Positions 1 to 8,373 of a DNA stretch of 64,000 bases are shown here, piece by piece. How positions within the stretch are numbered: the first letter of the stretch is position 1; each line of letters opens with the position of its first letter. Under the pieces are notes generated by a model. The model was not told the DNA's origin and made no database searches. It saw only the letters and a program-made list of their open reading frames with translations. Both the position numbers and the translations under genes were made by a program. The stretch spans positions 131,108 to 195,107 of the forward strand of contig JADKKF010000009.1 in assembly GCA_016720635.1 (NCBI GenBank). Direction: 5' to 3'. The stretch comes from Saprospiraceae bacterium. Its GTDB lineage: Bacteria > Bacteroidota > Bacteroidia > Chitinophagales > Saprospiraceae.

Positions 1-1077
1 ACCCACTATTACAACAGTTCCAATGAGGTATTGGTATTATCTATCAAAAAAAATGGAAATGACATAGGTAGTATCGGTGACGGAACTTTTGCAGTGACTT
101 CGGGAGGCTCGGGAGTTAGCAATCTGGGTACATCGGGTACTCCTGCTCCTTATGCCACTGCTTACAATTGGCACACCATGAATCGCTATTGGAAAGTAAC
201 TCCTACTACCCAGCCTAGCAGCGATGTTCAGGTACGTTTTTATTATCGTCCTGCCGATTATACAAACGTCCAATCAATTGCAGGTATAGCTAACGAAACA
301 AATATGGTGTTTTATAAGATAAACGGTACGGGCAATCCTGATCCCACCACAGCACACACAGGTACTCCTATAGTTCCTGCATCGGCATACAATGCAGATG
401 GCTACTGGCAATATACCAACGGAGCTACCGCCAGTGCAACCAACTGGGCTTTGGGTACCTTTGGTACTCATAAATATTCCGAAACGGTCGTTGCCATGTT
501 CTCCGGTGGTGGTGGTGGTTCTGGTTCAGGCTTTGTGGGAGGCGCACTTCCTATCTCCCTCACCAGCTTTAAGGGACGTGCCCAAAACAAAGCAAATGTG
601 CTAGAATGGAGTACCAGCTCCGAGCAAAACAACAAGGGCTTCAACCTTCAACACAGTGCGAACAATCTGGACTTCAAAAACCTTGGTTTTATCCTTGGAT
701 CCAATGGCAATACTTCCAAAAACTATGCCTATACGCATAGTAATCCTTTCGCTGGAGTGAACTACTACCGCTTGCAACAGATAGACTTGGATGGAAAATC
801 CAGCTTTAGCAAGACCATCAGCATCGACAACAAACTCAACGGATCCATCGTCGCCAAACCCAATCCTAGCAATGGTGTTTTTACCTTCCAAGGGATTGAT
901 TTCAGCGATAATGATGAGAAAATTTCTTATCATCTCATAGATCTTTTGGGCAAAAAAATAGACGCCAAAGTCAATAGTAACACCCTTGACATCCGCCAAG
1001 AACCCAACGGCATTTATTACCTTCAAATCCTGCAAAACGGAACCATAATCCAAACCACTAAACTGGTGAAAAACTAA
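1..1077 (+). CDS. C-terminal part of a T9SS-exported surface protein (partial)
   Basis: The frame is open from base 1, so the N-terminus lies outside the window. The visible part starts with a Gly/Ser/Thr/Tyr-rich stretch, then a Gly/Ser linker (about 505-540). An Fn3-like module follows, recognisable from LPISLTSFKG, NVLEWSTSSEQNNKGF and NYYRLQQIDLDG, a combination common just before sorting domains in Bacteroidota. The last 75 or so residues (PNPSNGVFTF, LLGKKI, NGIYYLQIL, KLVKN) are a type A sorting domain read by the type IX secretion system, so the protein should be exported and anchored or released at the surface. The substrate or ligand is unknown. A strong terminator follows at 1124. 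Confidence 0.85.
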   Translation, partial: THYYNSSNEVLVLSIKKNGNDIGSIGDGTFAVTSGGSGVSNLGTSGTPAPYATAYNWHTMNRYWKVTPTTQPSSDVQVRFYYRPADYTNVQSIAGIANETNMVFYKINGTGNPDPTTAHTGTPIVPASAYNADGYWQYTNGATASATNWALGTFGTHKYSETVVAMFSGGGGGSGSGFVGGALPISLTSFKGRAQNKANVLEWSTSSEQNNKGFNLQHSANNLDFKNLGFILGSNGNTSKNYAYTHSNPFAGVNYYRLQQIDLDGKSSFSKTISIDNKLNGSIVAKPNPSNGVFTFQGIDFSDNDEKISYHLIDLLGKKIDAKVNSNTLDIRQEPNGIYYLQILQNGTIIQTTKLVKN

Positions 1078-1123
1078 GCGTAAAGTCGCTTTTTATTTGA
1101 GTTAACATTTTGAATTAAGAAAG

Positions 1124-1157
1124 ATAGGCTGCCCCAAAAAGGTGGCCTATTTTTTTA
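1124..1157 (+). terminator. Rho-independent terminator of the T9SS protein gene
   Basis: Ten-pair stem ATAGGCTGCC (1124-1133) with GGTGGCCTAT (1141-1150), allowing two G.T pairs, loop CCAAAAA, followed by seven T. It lies 47 bases after the stop codon. Confidence 0.8.
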
Positions 1158-1172
1158 CCTAAATTGTACCTA

Positions 1173-1304
1173 GATCGTCCCAGCTTCTAACTGCTATGAA
1201 ATACATCGACCATCGTGGGTGGCAATAGTCGTTTGTAACCGATAGCTATCGGATAGTAACGGTTAATATTTTTATTCATAAATGGTCACAGACTTCGACC
1301 ATCG
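1173..1304 (+). repeat. R1 intergenic repeat, copy 1
   Basis: About 130 bp beginning GATCG and ending CGACCATCG. It contains the perfect 14-base palindrome CCGATAGCTATCGG at 1239-1252 inside a wider TAACCG...CGGTTA inverted repeat, followed by an AT-rich TATTTTTATTCATAAA segment. Copy 2 lies exactly 297 bases downstream with only a handful of differences over 113 bases; copy 3 is at 2735. No coding potential is seen. Confidence 0.85.
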
Positions 1305-1310
1305 GATTCC

Positions 1311-1405
1311 GTCCAAAAACCAGCGATAGCGGAATGTCGTGGAAAAGATGCGGATGTAACGCATCCCACGACTCGAGCGGTGCGAAGCAATCGCCTTTTT
1401 TGGAC
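1311..1405 (+). repeat. Divergent cloverleaf-like structured element (copy F)
   Basis: Closed by a 9-pair stem, GTCCAAAAA (1311-1319) with TTTTTGGAC (1397-1405). Inside is a composite hairpin: TCGTGG...CCACGA (1337-1371) enclosing GATGCG...CGCATC. A second small hairpin GCGA/TCGC follows. The 5' segment AGCGATAGCGGAATG resembles AGCGATCGGAACG of copy A at 2981. The conserved core of the other copies is mostly absent, so membership is tentative. Immediately downstream is another hairpin, ACTTTTGT/ACAAAAGT (1420-1441). Confidence 0.5.
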
Positions 1406-1470
1406 TTGATTTTTGGGTTACTTTTGTATCAAGACAAAAGTGACAGACAATTGAAGGGATTAAAATCACC

Positions 1471-1600
1471 GATCGCCTAGTTTCAAACTGCTATGAAATA
1501 CATCGACCATCGTGGGTGGCAATAGTCGTTTGTAACCGATAGCTATCGGATAGTAACGGTTAATATTTTTATTCATAAATTGTCACATATTTCGACCATC
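1471..1600 (+). repeat. R1 intergenic repeat, copy 2
   Basis: Almost identical to copy 1 from the CTGCTATGAAATACATCGAC segment to CGACCATC; palindrome at 1536-1549. It sits upstream of the small adhesin-like gene at 1873, and copy 3 sits downstream of the same gene in the same orientation. Confidence 0.85.
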
Positions 1601-1830
1601 CCAAATTGTTGGCTTTTTTGCGGCAAAACGTAATTTTATTCGTTTTTTTGCTTTTTTTTCATTTTTGAACCGTTTTAGACTAAAGTCTTTATTTTTAGCA
1701 TAAAGTCAATAATACTTTATTAATATATCTAATTATTTCAATTTACAATATATTATAAGTCGAATTAAAATAATACTTACACGAAAAAATAAATAGGGTT
1801 AACCCTATGGTTTTTTCATTTTTTTTAGTA
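1601..1830. other. AT-rich spacer without recognised genes
   Basis: About 230 bases of AT-rich sequence between R1 copy 2 and the promoter of the following gene. It contains several T-runs (1618-1660) but no convincing hairpin terminator, RNA gene or ORF. Confidence 0.5.
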
Positions 1831-1838
1831 TATTTTTG
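1831..1838 (+). promoter_or_regulatory. -7 box of the small adhesin-like gene
   Basis: TATTTTTG matches the Bacteroidota sigma-A -7 consensus TAnnTTTG, 34 bases before the chosen ATG at 1873. No clear TTTG -33 box is visible upstream. Confidence 0.4.
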
Positions 1839-1872
1839 TTGCAATATTTATTTAATTCAAAATTTATTAATT

Positions 1873-2628
1873 ATGAAACTTAGACTTTACACTTTCGCAA
1901 TTATTTTGTGTGCTGGCATTTTTACTGCTCATGCTCAAAACAATGTCGGTATCAACACCAACACGCCCGATGCCTCTGCGGCATTGGATATCAGCAGCAC
2001 CACACAAGGCGTACTCGTACCCCGCATGACCAAAGCCCAACGAGATATCATTGCAACACCCGCTACGGGCTTATTGGTCTATCAAACCGATAACACCCCT
2101 GGCTTTTATTTTTTCAATGGCACGATGTGGACAAGCCTAAGTGGCGGTGGCAGCGGCGACAACCTCGGGAATCACACCGCTACACAAGCTTTGAATATGA
2201 GTGGTAATAATATTTCGAATGTAAATGATATAACTGTTGCAAGAAATGCTAAATTAAATTCTCTTTCCTATTCAACAGCTACCATAGCGATAACTTCTAA
2301 CTCATTACCTGGTTCAAATCGAATATTGACTAGCGATTTTCCTATAACCACTACACCATCTTTTGTTGAAATTACAGGATATCCAACTACTGGAACATGG
2401 ACATTACATGGAATACCAGATGGTGCTGATGGAAAAATTGTACATATTTTCAATAGTACCACACAAAACTTAACTCTTTTCCATAACTCATCATCAGAAT
2501 CAAGTGGCAATAGGATCTACGTAACAGCAAGTGTAACAGTCAATGGTCAAGGAATATATACATTTATTTATCTCCAATCATTATTTTCTGGTGATGGCGG
2601 CTGGCTATTATTAGCCGCAAAAGATTAG
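1873..2628 (+). CDS. Small secreted adhesin/tail-fibre-like protein
   Basis: 251 residues from ATG 1873. A longer reading from 1807 is possible, but it would begin upstream of the likely -7 box, and MKLRLYTFAIILCAGIFTAHAQ is a complete signal peptide. The mature N-terminus NNVGINTNTPDASAALDISS, followed by GVLVPRMTKAQRDII and GLLVYQTDNTPGFYFFNG, is the module found at the start of many Bacteroidota cell-surface and tail-fibre-like proteins. The C-terminal half (after a GGGSGDN linker near residue 95) is beta-rich with no recognised domain, and no T9SS sorting domain is evident. The gene stands alone, flanked on both sides by R1 repeats and structured elements in the same orientation, suggesting a mobile or exchangeable cassette (inference). 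Confidence 0.75.
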   Translation: MKLRLYTFAIILCAGIFTAHAQNNVGINTNTPDASAALDISSTTQGVLVPRMTKAQRDIIATPATGLLVYQTDNTPGFYFFNGTMWTSLSGGGSGDNLGNHTATQALNMSGNNISNVNDITVARNAKLNSLSYSTATIAITSNSLPGSNRILTSDFPITTTPSFVEITGYPTTGTWTLHGIPDGADGKIVHIFNSTTQNLTLFHNSSSESSGNRIYVTASVTVNGQGIYTFIYLQSLFSGDGGWLLLAAKD

Positions 2629-2734
2629 TATTTAAAAAAATAATTTGTAGAGCTTTAAAAGGTTATAACATGAGTTTAAATACAAACGGCTGGGATTATA
2701 TATATACTCTCAATGTAAACAAATTAAATTACCC

Positions 2735-2869
2735 GATCGTCTCAGGCTATAACAGCGATGCTATAAATAGACCATCGTGGGTGGCATTAGTCGTTTGTAA
2801 CCGATAGCTATCGGATAGTAACGGTTAATATTTTTAAATTCATAAATTGTCACAGGATTTCGACCATCG
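2735..2869 (+). repeat. R1 intergenic repeat, copy 3
   Basis: More diverged copy starting GATCGTCTCAGGC, with the same CCATCGTGGGTGGC block, the palindrome CCGATAGCTATCGG at 2801-2814 and the ending CGACCATCG. A structured element (copy A) follows about 107 bases later, as copy F follows R1 copy 1. Confidence 0.8.
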
Positions 2870-2975
2870 TAGGTTATTTTTATAAAAATTTCCATTGTTT
2901 ACCTTACTAAAACCTCTGCAAATCAAACCATCCTATATCTTATCATCCATGTAAAATAGGCTTCAAGTTGAGCAT

Positions 2976-3106
2976 GCGTCAGCGATCGGAACGAGCTCCG
3001 AAGGAGCGTCTCCTCTCGACCCTTATCGACGAGAGGAGACCGAAATAAAGTGAAGTCGTGAAGAGCGCGACCCGAGCTCGACCTTAGGGCGAGAGAAGGG
3101 GGACGC
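2976..3106 (+). repeat. Cloverleaf-like structured element, copy A
   Basis: Outer stem GCGTC (2976-2980)/GACGC (3102-3106). Hairpin I GCTCC-GAA-GGAGC (2995-3007). Hairpin II is a perfect 11-pair stem GTCTCCTCTCG (3008-3018)/CGAGAGGAGAC (3030-3040). Hairpin III CTCG (3077-3080)/CGAG (3090-3093). The core between II and III contains CGAAATAAAGTGAAGTCGTG. The architecture is shared with copies B, C, D and E. The element lies between two rightward genes; function unknown. Confidence 0.75.
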
Positions 3107-3168
3107 CAAAAAAAAACAAACAATTAAACAGAATAATATTTGGTGTAAAGTCAATTTTAACTTTAACT

Positions 3169-3199
3169 TTTGGTTAGGGAATTATTTATCTTATTTTAG
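3169..3199 (+). promoter_or_regulatory. Putative promoter of the endonuclease/phosphatase gene
   Basis: TTTG at 3169-3172 and TATTTTAG at 3192-3199 (seven of eight to TAnnTTTG) are separated by 19 bases, typical of Bacteroidota -33/-7 promoters. The start codon is 60 bases downstream. Confidence 0.4.
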
Positions 3200-3259
3200 C
3201 TACGAAAAATGGAGGATATATGTACCTTCGCTGGGAAAACAATATAAAAAATTGGGAGA

Positions 3260-4294
3260 ATGAGACAATTATTGGGAATTTTGATTTTAAGTATGATTTT
3301 CGTCGGTCAATCGGCGGCGCAAGTCAGTAAATATAAAGTAATACCGATTGGTTTTTACAATTTTGAAAATCTATTCGATACGATAGACCAGGAGAATGAC
3401 GATGCGGAGTTTTTGCCATCGGGTACGAGGCATTGGGATGGTGTCAAATACCGGGACAAACTGACCAAGCTAGATGAAGTGGTTTCCCAAATTGGTACGG
3501 ATCTAAGTCCAGACGGGCTGGCGATTATAGGGGTCGCAGAGATAGAAAATGCGGGAGTTTTGGCAGATTTCGCCAAGCAGAGGCGTGTAGCTAATCGGAA
3601 CTATCAATATGTTCACTATGAATCAACGGATAGGCGCGGTATCGACGTTGGACTATTGTACAATCCAAAATATTTTAAAGTACAACACAGCTCGATACAT
3701 CCTCTTATCATCTACAATGAAGACAGTACTCGTAACTATACGCGAGATATCCTACTGGTTGGTGGGCTATTGGATGGGGATCAAATCTTCGTACTGGTGA
3801 ATCACTGGCCTTCTAGGCGAGGTGGTGAGGCAGCAACGGCTCATCTGCGAAATGCGGGCGCAGATATCTGTAAAGCTGTATCCGACAGTCTCAATCAGGT
3901 GCATCCAGATGCCAAAGTTATCGTCATGGGGGATTTGAACGACGACCCGACTAGTCCAAGTATCAAAAAGCACCTAGGAGCACAGAAGTCTAAGAAAAAA
4001 GTTAAGAAAGATGGATTTTTTAATCCTTTCGAACAGTATTATCTAGATGGAATCGGTACCCTTGCCTATCAAGATGCATGGACGATTTTTGATAATATCA
4101 TCATATCTTATGGATGGTTGGCACCAAAATCTGGCTATCAATTCTACAAAAGTGCCATATTTAACAAGCCTTTCTTGATACAAAAGACTGGGAGATACAA
4201 GGGTTATCCTTTTAGGACTTTCGATTTTGACCTCTACGTCGGTGGATATAGCGATCACTTGCCCGTATGCATCTATGTTGTGAAGAAAGTTTGA
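3260..4294 (+). CDS. Secreted endonuclease/exonuclease/phosphatase family protein
   Basis: 344 residues with a signal peptide (MRQLLGILILSMIFVGQSAAQ). The motifs of the EEP (DNase I-like) metallohydrolase fold appear in order: NFENLF near residue 35, the metal-binding Glu in GVAEIEN near 95, RGIDVGLLYN near 130, NHWPSRRGG near 185, the catalytic GDLNDDP near 223 and the terminal SDHLPV His-Asp pair near 335. The protein probably hydrolyses phosphodiesters or phosphoesters outside the cytoplasm; the substrate cannot be told from sequence. Nuclease-like members of this NFENLF group are common in Bacteroidota. It is followed after 36 bases by another exported protein and may be co-transcribed. 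Confidence 0.85.
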   Translation: MRQLLGILILSMIFVGQSAAQVSKYKVIPIGFYNFENLFDTIDQENDDAEFLPSGTRHWDGVKYRDKLTKLDEVVSQIGTDLSPDGLAIIGVAEIENAGVLADFAKQRRVANRNYQYVHYESTDRRGIDVGLLYNPKYFKVQHSSIHPLIIYNEDSTRNYTRDILLVGGLLDGDQIFVLVNHWPSRRGGEAATAHLRNAGADICKAVSDSLNQVHPDAKVIVMGDLNDDPTSPSIKKHLGAQKSKKKVKKDGFFNPFEQYYLDGIGTLAYQDAWTIFDNIIISYGWLAPKSGYQFYKSAIFNKPFLIQKTGRYKGYPFRTFDFDLYVGGYSDHLPVCIYVVKKV

Positions 4295-4330
4295 TGAAAT
4301 CTAAATATAATTCTTGTAAAATTCTTTGCT

Positions 4331-5923
4331 ATGAAAAAAACATTTAGACTCTTCCTACTGGTTCTTTTGGGCATGGTATCTTTTACTAAGGCTCAGGCTC
4401 ACGGAGATCCAACTTGGAGTGAAGAAATTGCTGCGATTTTTTATAAGCAATGTACATCCTGTCATCATCCTGGGGGTTTGGCTCCATTCTCTCTAATGAA
4501 TTATACGGACGCATATGCTAGGAGATTTGCAATTCAATATCAAACGGAAGCGAAAACGATGCCACCTTGGCCCCCCGACCCAAGCTATAGTCGATTGGCT
4601 CACGAAAGATTGTTGACAGATGATGAAATAAAGCATATACGTGACTGGGTCAATACCAATGCCAAAGAAGGTGATCCATCATTGGCACCAACACCGCCGA
4701 GTTATAGCGGAGGGGCGGAGATTATCAATCCAGAATTGACCGTCGAAATGCCATTGTACACAGTGAATACAACAACTGATTTGTATCGGGTATTCCCAGT
4801 CTCAACGAATCTAGCCGAAAGCGATTGGTATATCACGGGATTTGAGGTTATACCAGGAGATCCATCTATTGTGCACCATGTTTTGGTATTTCAGGATTCT
4901 ACGAATACGGCCATAACACTGGATGCTGCAGACCCTGGGCCCGGCTATACGAGTTTTGGGGGCGTAAAATCTAATACCGCCAAGTTGATCGGCGCTTGGG
5001 TGCCAGGTTCTAGACCTTATTATTTGCCGAATGGCATGGGTATCAAGTACTTTAGAAATGCCAATATTTTGATTCAGGTGCATTATCCGAAAGGTGTCTC
5101 GAACAAAACCGATCGGACCAAAATATTGATGCGAATGAAGCGTGGCAATATGAGGAACGTGAACATTGACCCCATATTGGCTCATGTGGCACCGATTCTA
5201 ACGAATGGGCCTCTTTTTATTCCGAAAAATACCATTAAGACATTTAAGGAACAGTTTCCGATAAATAATCAACCTTTGGGAATTGATGTATCGGTTTTGG
5301 CGGTTTCTCCACATATGCATTTGCTTGGAAAGTCATTCAAAGTTTATGGTATAAAATCTAATGGAGACTCGATTCCGATGATCAAGATCAACAATTGGAA
5401 TTTTCATTGGCAAGGGAGTTATAATTTCAGAAAAGTCCTGAAAGTGCCTTTGGGATCTAAGCTTTACGGGGAGGCAACATACGACAATACCATCAACAAT
5501 CCATACAATCCGAGCAATCCACCTAGGGATGTTTCTTTGGGAGAAGCTACGACGGACGAGATGATGTTATGTTATTTTTCTTATACCCTGTATCAACCTG
5601 GAGATGAGAACATTATCATTGATACCAATGCAGTCTTGGGTACCGAAGGGGTTTCATTGAAAAAAATAGAAGCACAGGTCTCGCCAAACCCTACATTTGG
5701 TAAAAGTACCTTGCGATTTAATTTAGAAAAATCAAGCCATGCTACTATCCAGATATTTGATGGATTGGGAAAATTATTGAAGCAGGAGGCGTCTCAGATA
5801 TTTTTCGATCGAGGAGAAAATCAATACGACTTAGACTTTTCAAGCTATCCTAAAGGAGTATATTATTTGAAAATGGAAGGAAATGGCTGGTACTATACCC
5901 AACCCATTGTAAAATCAGAATAA
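4331..5923 (+). CDS. Cytochrome c / copper type II monooxygenase-like T9SS protein
   Basis: 530 residues. After a signal peptide (to about residue 23) comes a c-type cytochrome domain with CTSCH at 41-45 and a likely distal Met in TMPPWPP near 77. The central part resembles peptidylglycine/dopamine beta-monooxygenase C-terminal domains, with HHV at 182-184, VHYP near 250, PHMHLLG at 327-333 and a DEMMLCYF segment near 420. The His/Met pattern suits one copper site. The protein ends in a T9SS type A sorting domain (PNPTFGKSTL ... KGVYYLKM). It is probably an exported redox enzyme on the outer surface; substrate unknown. Such heme-copper proteins are frequent in Saprospiraceae-like genomes. A CGGCAAAAAGCCG mini-hairpin lies between its stop and the next gene. 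Confidence 0.75.
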   Translation: MKKTFRLFLLVLLGMVSFTKAQAHGDPTWSEEIAAIFYKQCTSCHHPGGLAPFSLMNYTDAYARRFAIQYQTEAKTMPPWPPDPSYSRLAHERLLTDDEIKHIRDWVNTNAKEGDPSLAPTPPSYSGGAEIINPELTVEMPLYTVNTTTDLYRVFPVSTNLAESDWYITGFEVIPGDPSIVHHVLVFQDSTNTAITLDAADPGPGYTSFGGVKSNTAKLIGAWVPGSRPYYLPNGMGIKYFRNANILIQVHYPKGVSNKTDRTKILMRMKRGNMRNVNIDPILAHVAPILTNGPLFIPKNTIKTFKEQFPINNQPLGIDVSVLAVSPHMHLLGKSFKVYGIKSNGDSIPMIKINNWNFHWQGSYNFRKVLKVPLGSKLYGEATYDNTINNPYNPSNPPRDVSLGEATTDEMMLCYFSYTLYQPGDENIIIDTNAVLGTEGVSLKKIEAQVSPNPTFGKSTLRFNLEKSSHATIQIFDGLGKLLKQEASQIFFDRGENQYDLDFSSYPKGVYYLKMEGNGWYYTQPIVKSE

Positions 5924-5957
5924 AAAAGGCATAATCGGCAAAAAGCCGAAATCCATT

Positions 5958-6959
5958 ATGTTAAAGATAGATATACACACACATATCATACCCGAAAAAA
6001 TGCCCAATTGGGCAGAGAAGTTTGGCTATCCGGGCTTTGTCAGTTTAAATCATCACAAGCCCTGTTGCGCCAAGATGATGATTGACGATAAGTTTTTTAG
6101 GGAGATTCAGGACAATTGCTGGGATCCTAAAACTCGGATTAAGGACTGTGATCAATCGGGGATTCATATACAAGTGCTGTCCACGATACCCGTACTTTTC
6201 AACTATTGGGCCAAGCCCATGGATGCCTATGATACGAGCAGGTTTTTCAACGATCATATAGCAACTATTTGTCGCGAATATCCGACGAGATTTTGGGGAC
6301 TGGGTACCCTACCGATGCAAGACACCAAATTGGCCATCATGGAGCTGGAACGCTGTATGGGTGAACTCGGATTGCTGGGTGTAGAGATAGGTTCCAATGT
6401 CAATGATTTGAATCTTGACAATCCAGTTTTTCACGAAATATTCGCTAGGGCTGAAGCATTAGGCGCGGCCATTTTCGTTCACCCTTGGAATATCATGGGC
6501 AAGGACCAAATGACCAAGTACTGGCTTCCTTGGCTGGTAGGTATGCCTGCTGAGACGAGTCGAGCCATTTGCTCTATGATATTTGGTGGTATATTTGAAA
6601 AATTTCCAAAACTTCGCGTAGCCTTCGCACATGGAGGCGGATCATTCCCTTTTACGTTGGGCAGGATTCAGCACGGATTCGATGTTCGGCCAGATTTATG
6701 TGCCATAGACAACCCCATCGCCCCCAGCACTTACTTGGGAAAATTCTATGTGGATAGTCTCGTTCACGATCCAGAAATATTGAACTTTTTGATAAATCGC
6801 ATGGGATCAGATTACGTCATGTTGGGCTCCGACTATCCTTTCCCACTAGGGGAATTATCGCCTGGTAAAGCCATATCTGAAATGGATATGCCACTCGAAA
6901 TCAAAGGAAAATTATTATACTCAAATGCATGTAACTGGCTGAACAAACAAATGTTGTAA
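5958..6959 (+). CDS. 2-amino-3-carboxymuconate-6-semialdehyde decarboxylase (ACMSD)
   Basis: 333 residues, close to the family length. It is an amidohydrolase-fold zinc enzyme with the metal ligands His7 and His9 in DIHTH, the FVHPW His near residue 175, the AFAHGGGSFP His near 225 and the Asp of LGSDYPFPLGE near 290. Signature stretches NCWDPKTRI, QVLSTIPVLFNYWAKP, KYWLPWLVGMPAET and FEKFPKLRVAFAHGG match animal and bacterial ACMSD closely. The enzyme removes CO2 from the 3-hydroxyanthranilate oxidation product, diverting the kynurenine pathway from quinolinate/NAD toward complete tryptophan oxidation. The kynureninase gene starts one base after its stop codon, so the pair is translationally linked. 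Confidence 0.93.
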   Translation: MLKIDIHTHIIPEKMPNWAEKFGYPGFVSLNHHKPCCAKMMIDDKFFREIQDNCWDPKTRIKDCDQSGIHIQVLSTIPVLFNYWAKPMDAYDTSRFFNDHIATICREYPTRFWGLGTLPMQDTKLAIMELERCMGELGLLGVEIGSNVNDLNLDNPVFHEIFARAEALGAAIFVHPWNIMGKDQMTKYWLPWLVGMPAETSRAICSMIFGGIFEKFPKLRVAFAHGGGSFPFTLGRIQHGFDVRPDLCAIDNPIAPSTYLGKFYVDSLVHDPEILNFLINRMGSDYVMLGSDYPFPLGELSPGKAISEMDMPLEIKGKLLYSNACNWLNKQML

Positions 6960-6960
6960 A

Positions 6961-8226
6961 ATGGATATAACAAAGGAATACGCATTCGCATTGGATCAAG
7001 GTGATGCATTAAATAGTTTTAGAGAATTATTCCATATCCCTAGGACAAATAACGGGGATGAATTCGTGTATTTAGCTGGGAACTCACTAGGGCTCCAGCC
7101 AAAATCAACAGCTACTTATATTCAGCAGGAACTGGATGATTGGGCGAATTATGGAGTTGAAGGCCATTTTCTCGCCGCCAATCCTTGGATGCCATATCAT
7201 ACCTTTTTGCGTGAAAAAATGGCGAAAATCGTAGGGGCAGATCCCATGGAAGTTGTGGTGATGAATAGCCTCACGGTCAATCTTCACCTCTTGATGGTCA
7301 GTTTTTATAAACCTACAAAAACCAAGTATAAGATTATCATTGAAGACGGTGCGTTTCCGTCAGATGATTATGCGGTTCAGTCTCAGGCGAGATTTCACGG
7401 CTTTGATCCTCAGGACGCCATCATAAGACTTGCCCCCGCTAATGGTTTGTTTTTTGAAGCCAATGAAGTAAATCAACAGATTGAACGGTATGGCGATACG
7501 GTAGCTCTCGTATTGTGGGGTGGAGTAAATTATAAAAGCGGACAAGTATTTGACTTGAAATCGATCACCGACACCTGTCATAAATTTGGCATCGTTGCTG
7601 GATTTGATTTGGCACATATGGCAGGCAATATCCCTTGCGCTTTGGGAGATTCGGGAGCAGATTTTGCAGCTTGGTGCACTTACAAATATCTAAACAGTGG
7701 GCCAGGTTCACTTTCAGGTGTATTTGTAAATAAAAAATATTCGAATAAAAAAGAAATCTCCAGATTCGAAGGGTGGTGGGGCCATGACCAGCAAAGTCGA
7801 TTTTTGATGGATAAAAATTTTATACCAATGGAAGGCGCCGATGCTTGGCAACTGAGCAATCCTCCTATCCTATCCATGGCGGCTATCAAGGCATCTTTAG
7901 ATATTTTTGATAGGGCTGAAATGCAGCATTTACGGCAAAAAAGCACCCGTCTTACAGGGTATTTGGCTGATTTATTGGTAAAGCTGGATGAAAACCATCG
8001 AATTCAAATACTCACCCCTCTTGCAGTCGAAATGAGAGGCTGTCAACTTTCCTTAGCCGTTAACAAAGCCGACAAAGCATTTATTCATTTGTTGTATGAA
8101 AATGGCATCATGGCAGATTGGAGAGAGCCCAATATCGTGAGGGTAGCACCTGTCCCACTTTACAATTCATTTTTGGATGTTTGGAAATTTGCCAATGTTC
8201 TCATTCGCTTGGCAAATACTCTTTAG
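6961..8226 (+). CDS. kynU: Kynureninase
   Basis: 421 residues, a PLP-dependent fold-type I enzyme cleaving kynurenine or 3-hydroxykynurenine to (hydroxy)anthranilate plus alanine. YLAGNSLGLQPK near the N-terminus, GVEGHF, NSLTVNLHLL, FDLAHMAGN near 220 (PLP-binding Asp and His), the Schiff-base lysine Lys242 in CTYKYLNSGPG, and GWWGHD are diagnostic. It follows the ACMSD gene with a one-base gap. No kynurenine 3-monooxygenase, tryptophan dioxygenase or 3-hydroxyanthranilate dioxygenase is in the window, so the rest of the route must lie elsewhere. Confidence 0.95.
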   Translation: MDITKEYAFALDQGDALNSFRELFHIPRTNNGDEFVYLAGNSLGLQPKSTATYIQQELDDWANYGVEGHFLAANPWMPYHTFLREKMAKIVGADPMEVVVMNSLTVNLHLLMVSFYKPTKTKYKIIIEDGAFPSDDYAVQSQARFHGFDPQDAIIRLAPANGLFFEANEVNQQIERYGDTVALVLWGGVNYKSGQVFDLKSITDTCHKFGIVAGFDLAHMAGNIPCALGDSGADFAAWCTYKYLNSGPGSLSGVFVNKKYSNKKEISRFEGWWGHDQQSRFLMDKNFIPMEGADAWQLSNPPILSMAAIKASLDIFDRAEMQHLRQKSTRLTGYLADLLVKLDENHRIQILTPLAVEMRGCQLSLAVNKADKAFIHLLYENGIMADWREPNIVRVAPVPLYNSFLDVWKFANVLIRLANTL

Positions 8227-8343
8227 AAAATATTTTAAAAAAGAATAAAGGGCATCTACGCTTTTTCTATCGATTTTACTACATATTTGAAAATAATTAA
8301 TATTATTTTTCACAATTAGTGCACCTTTCTCTATGAAATTAAT

Positions 8344-8351
8344 TATTTTTG
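8344..8351 (+). promoter_or_regulatory. -7 box upstream of the HNH-repeat protein
   Basis: TATTTTTG fits TAnnTTTG, 22 bases before ATG 8374. No clear -33 TTTG at the usual distance. Confidence 0.35.
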
Positions 8352-8373
8352 CCTCGTGTAAATAATCAGCGCT

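Noticed and set aside
601..1053. 150-codon ORF antisense to the first gene
   Set aside because: Its sequence is the shadow of a well-supported T9SS sorting domain on the plus strand; similar antisense ORFs under other genes were dismissed for the same reason.
1410..1441. Hairpin ACTTTTGT/ACAAAAGT as a terminator
   Set aside because: No U-tract follows on either strand and no gene ends nearby; this kind of sequence is a common intergenic motif in Bacteroidota.
1173..2869. Integron-type cassette with attC sites around the small adhesin gene
   Set aside because: The repeats are direct and near-identical, the RYYYAAC/GTTRRRY core sites are not found at matching positions, and no integrase is present in the window.
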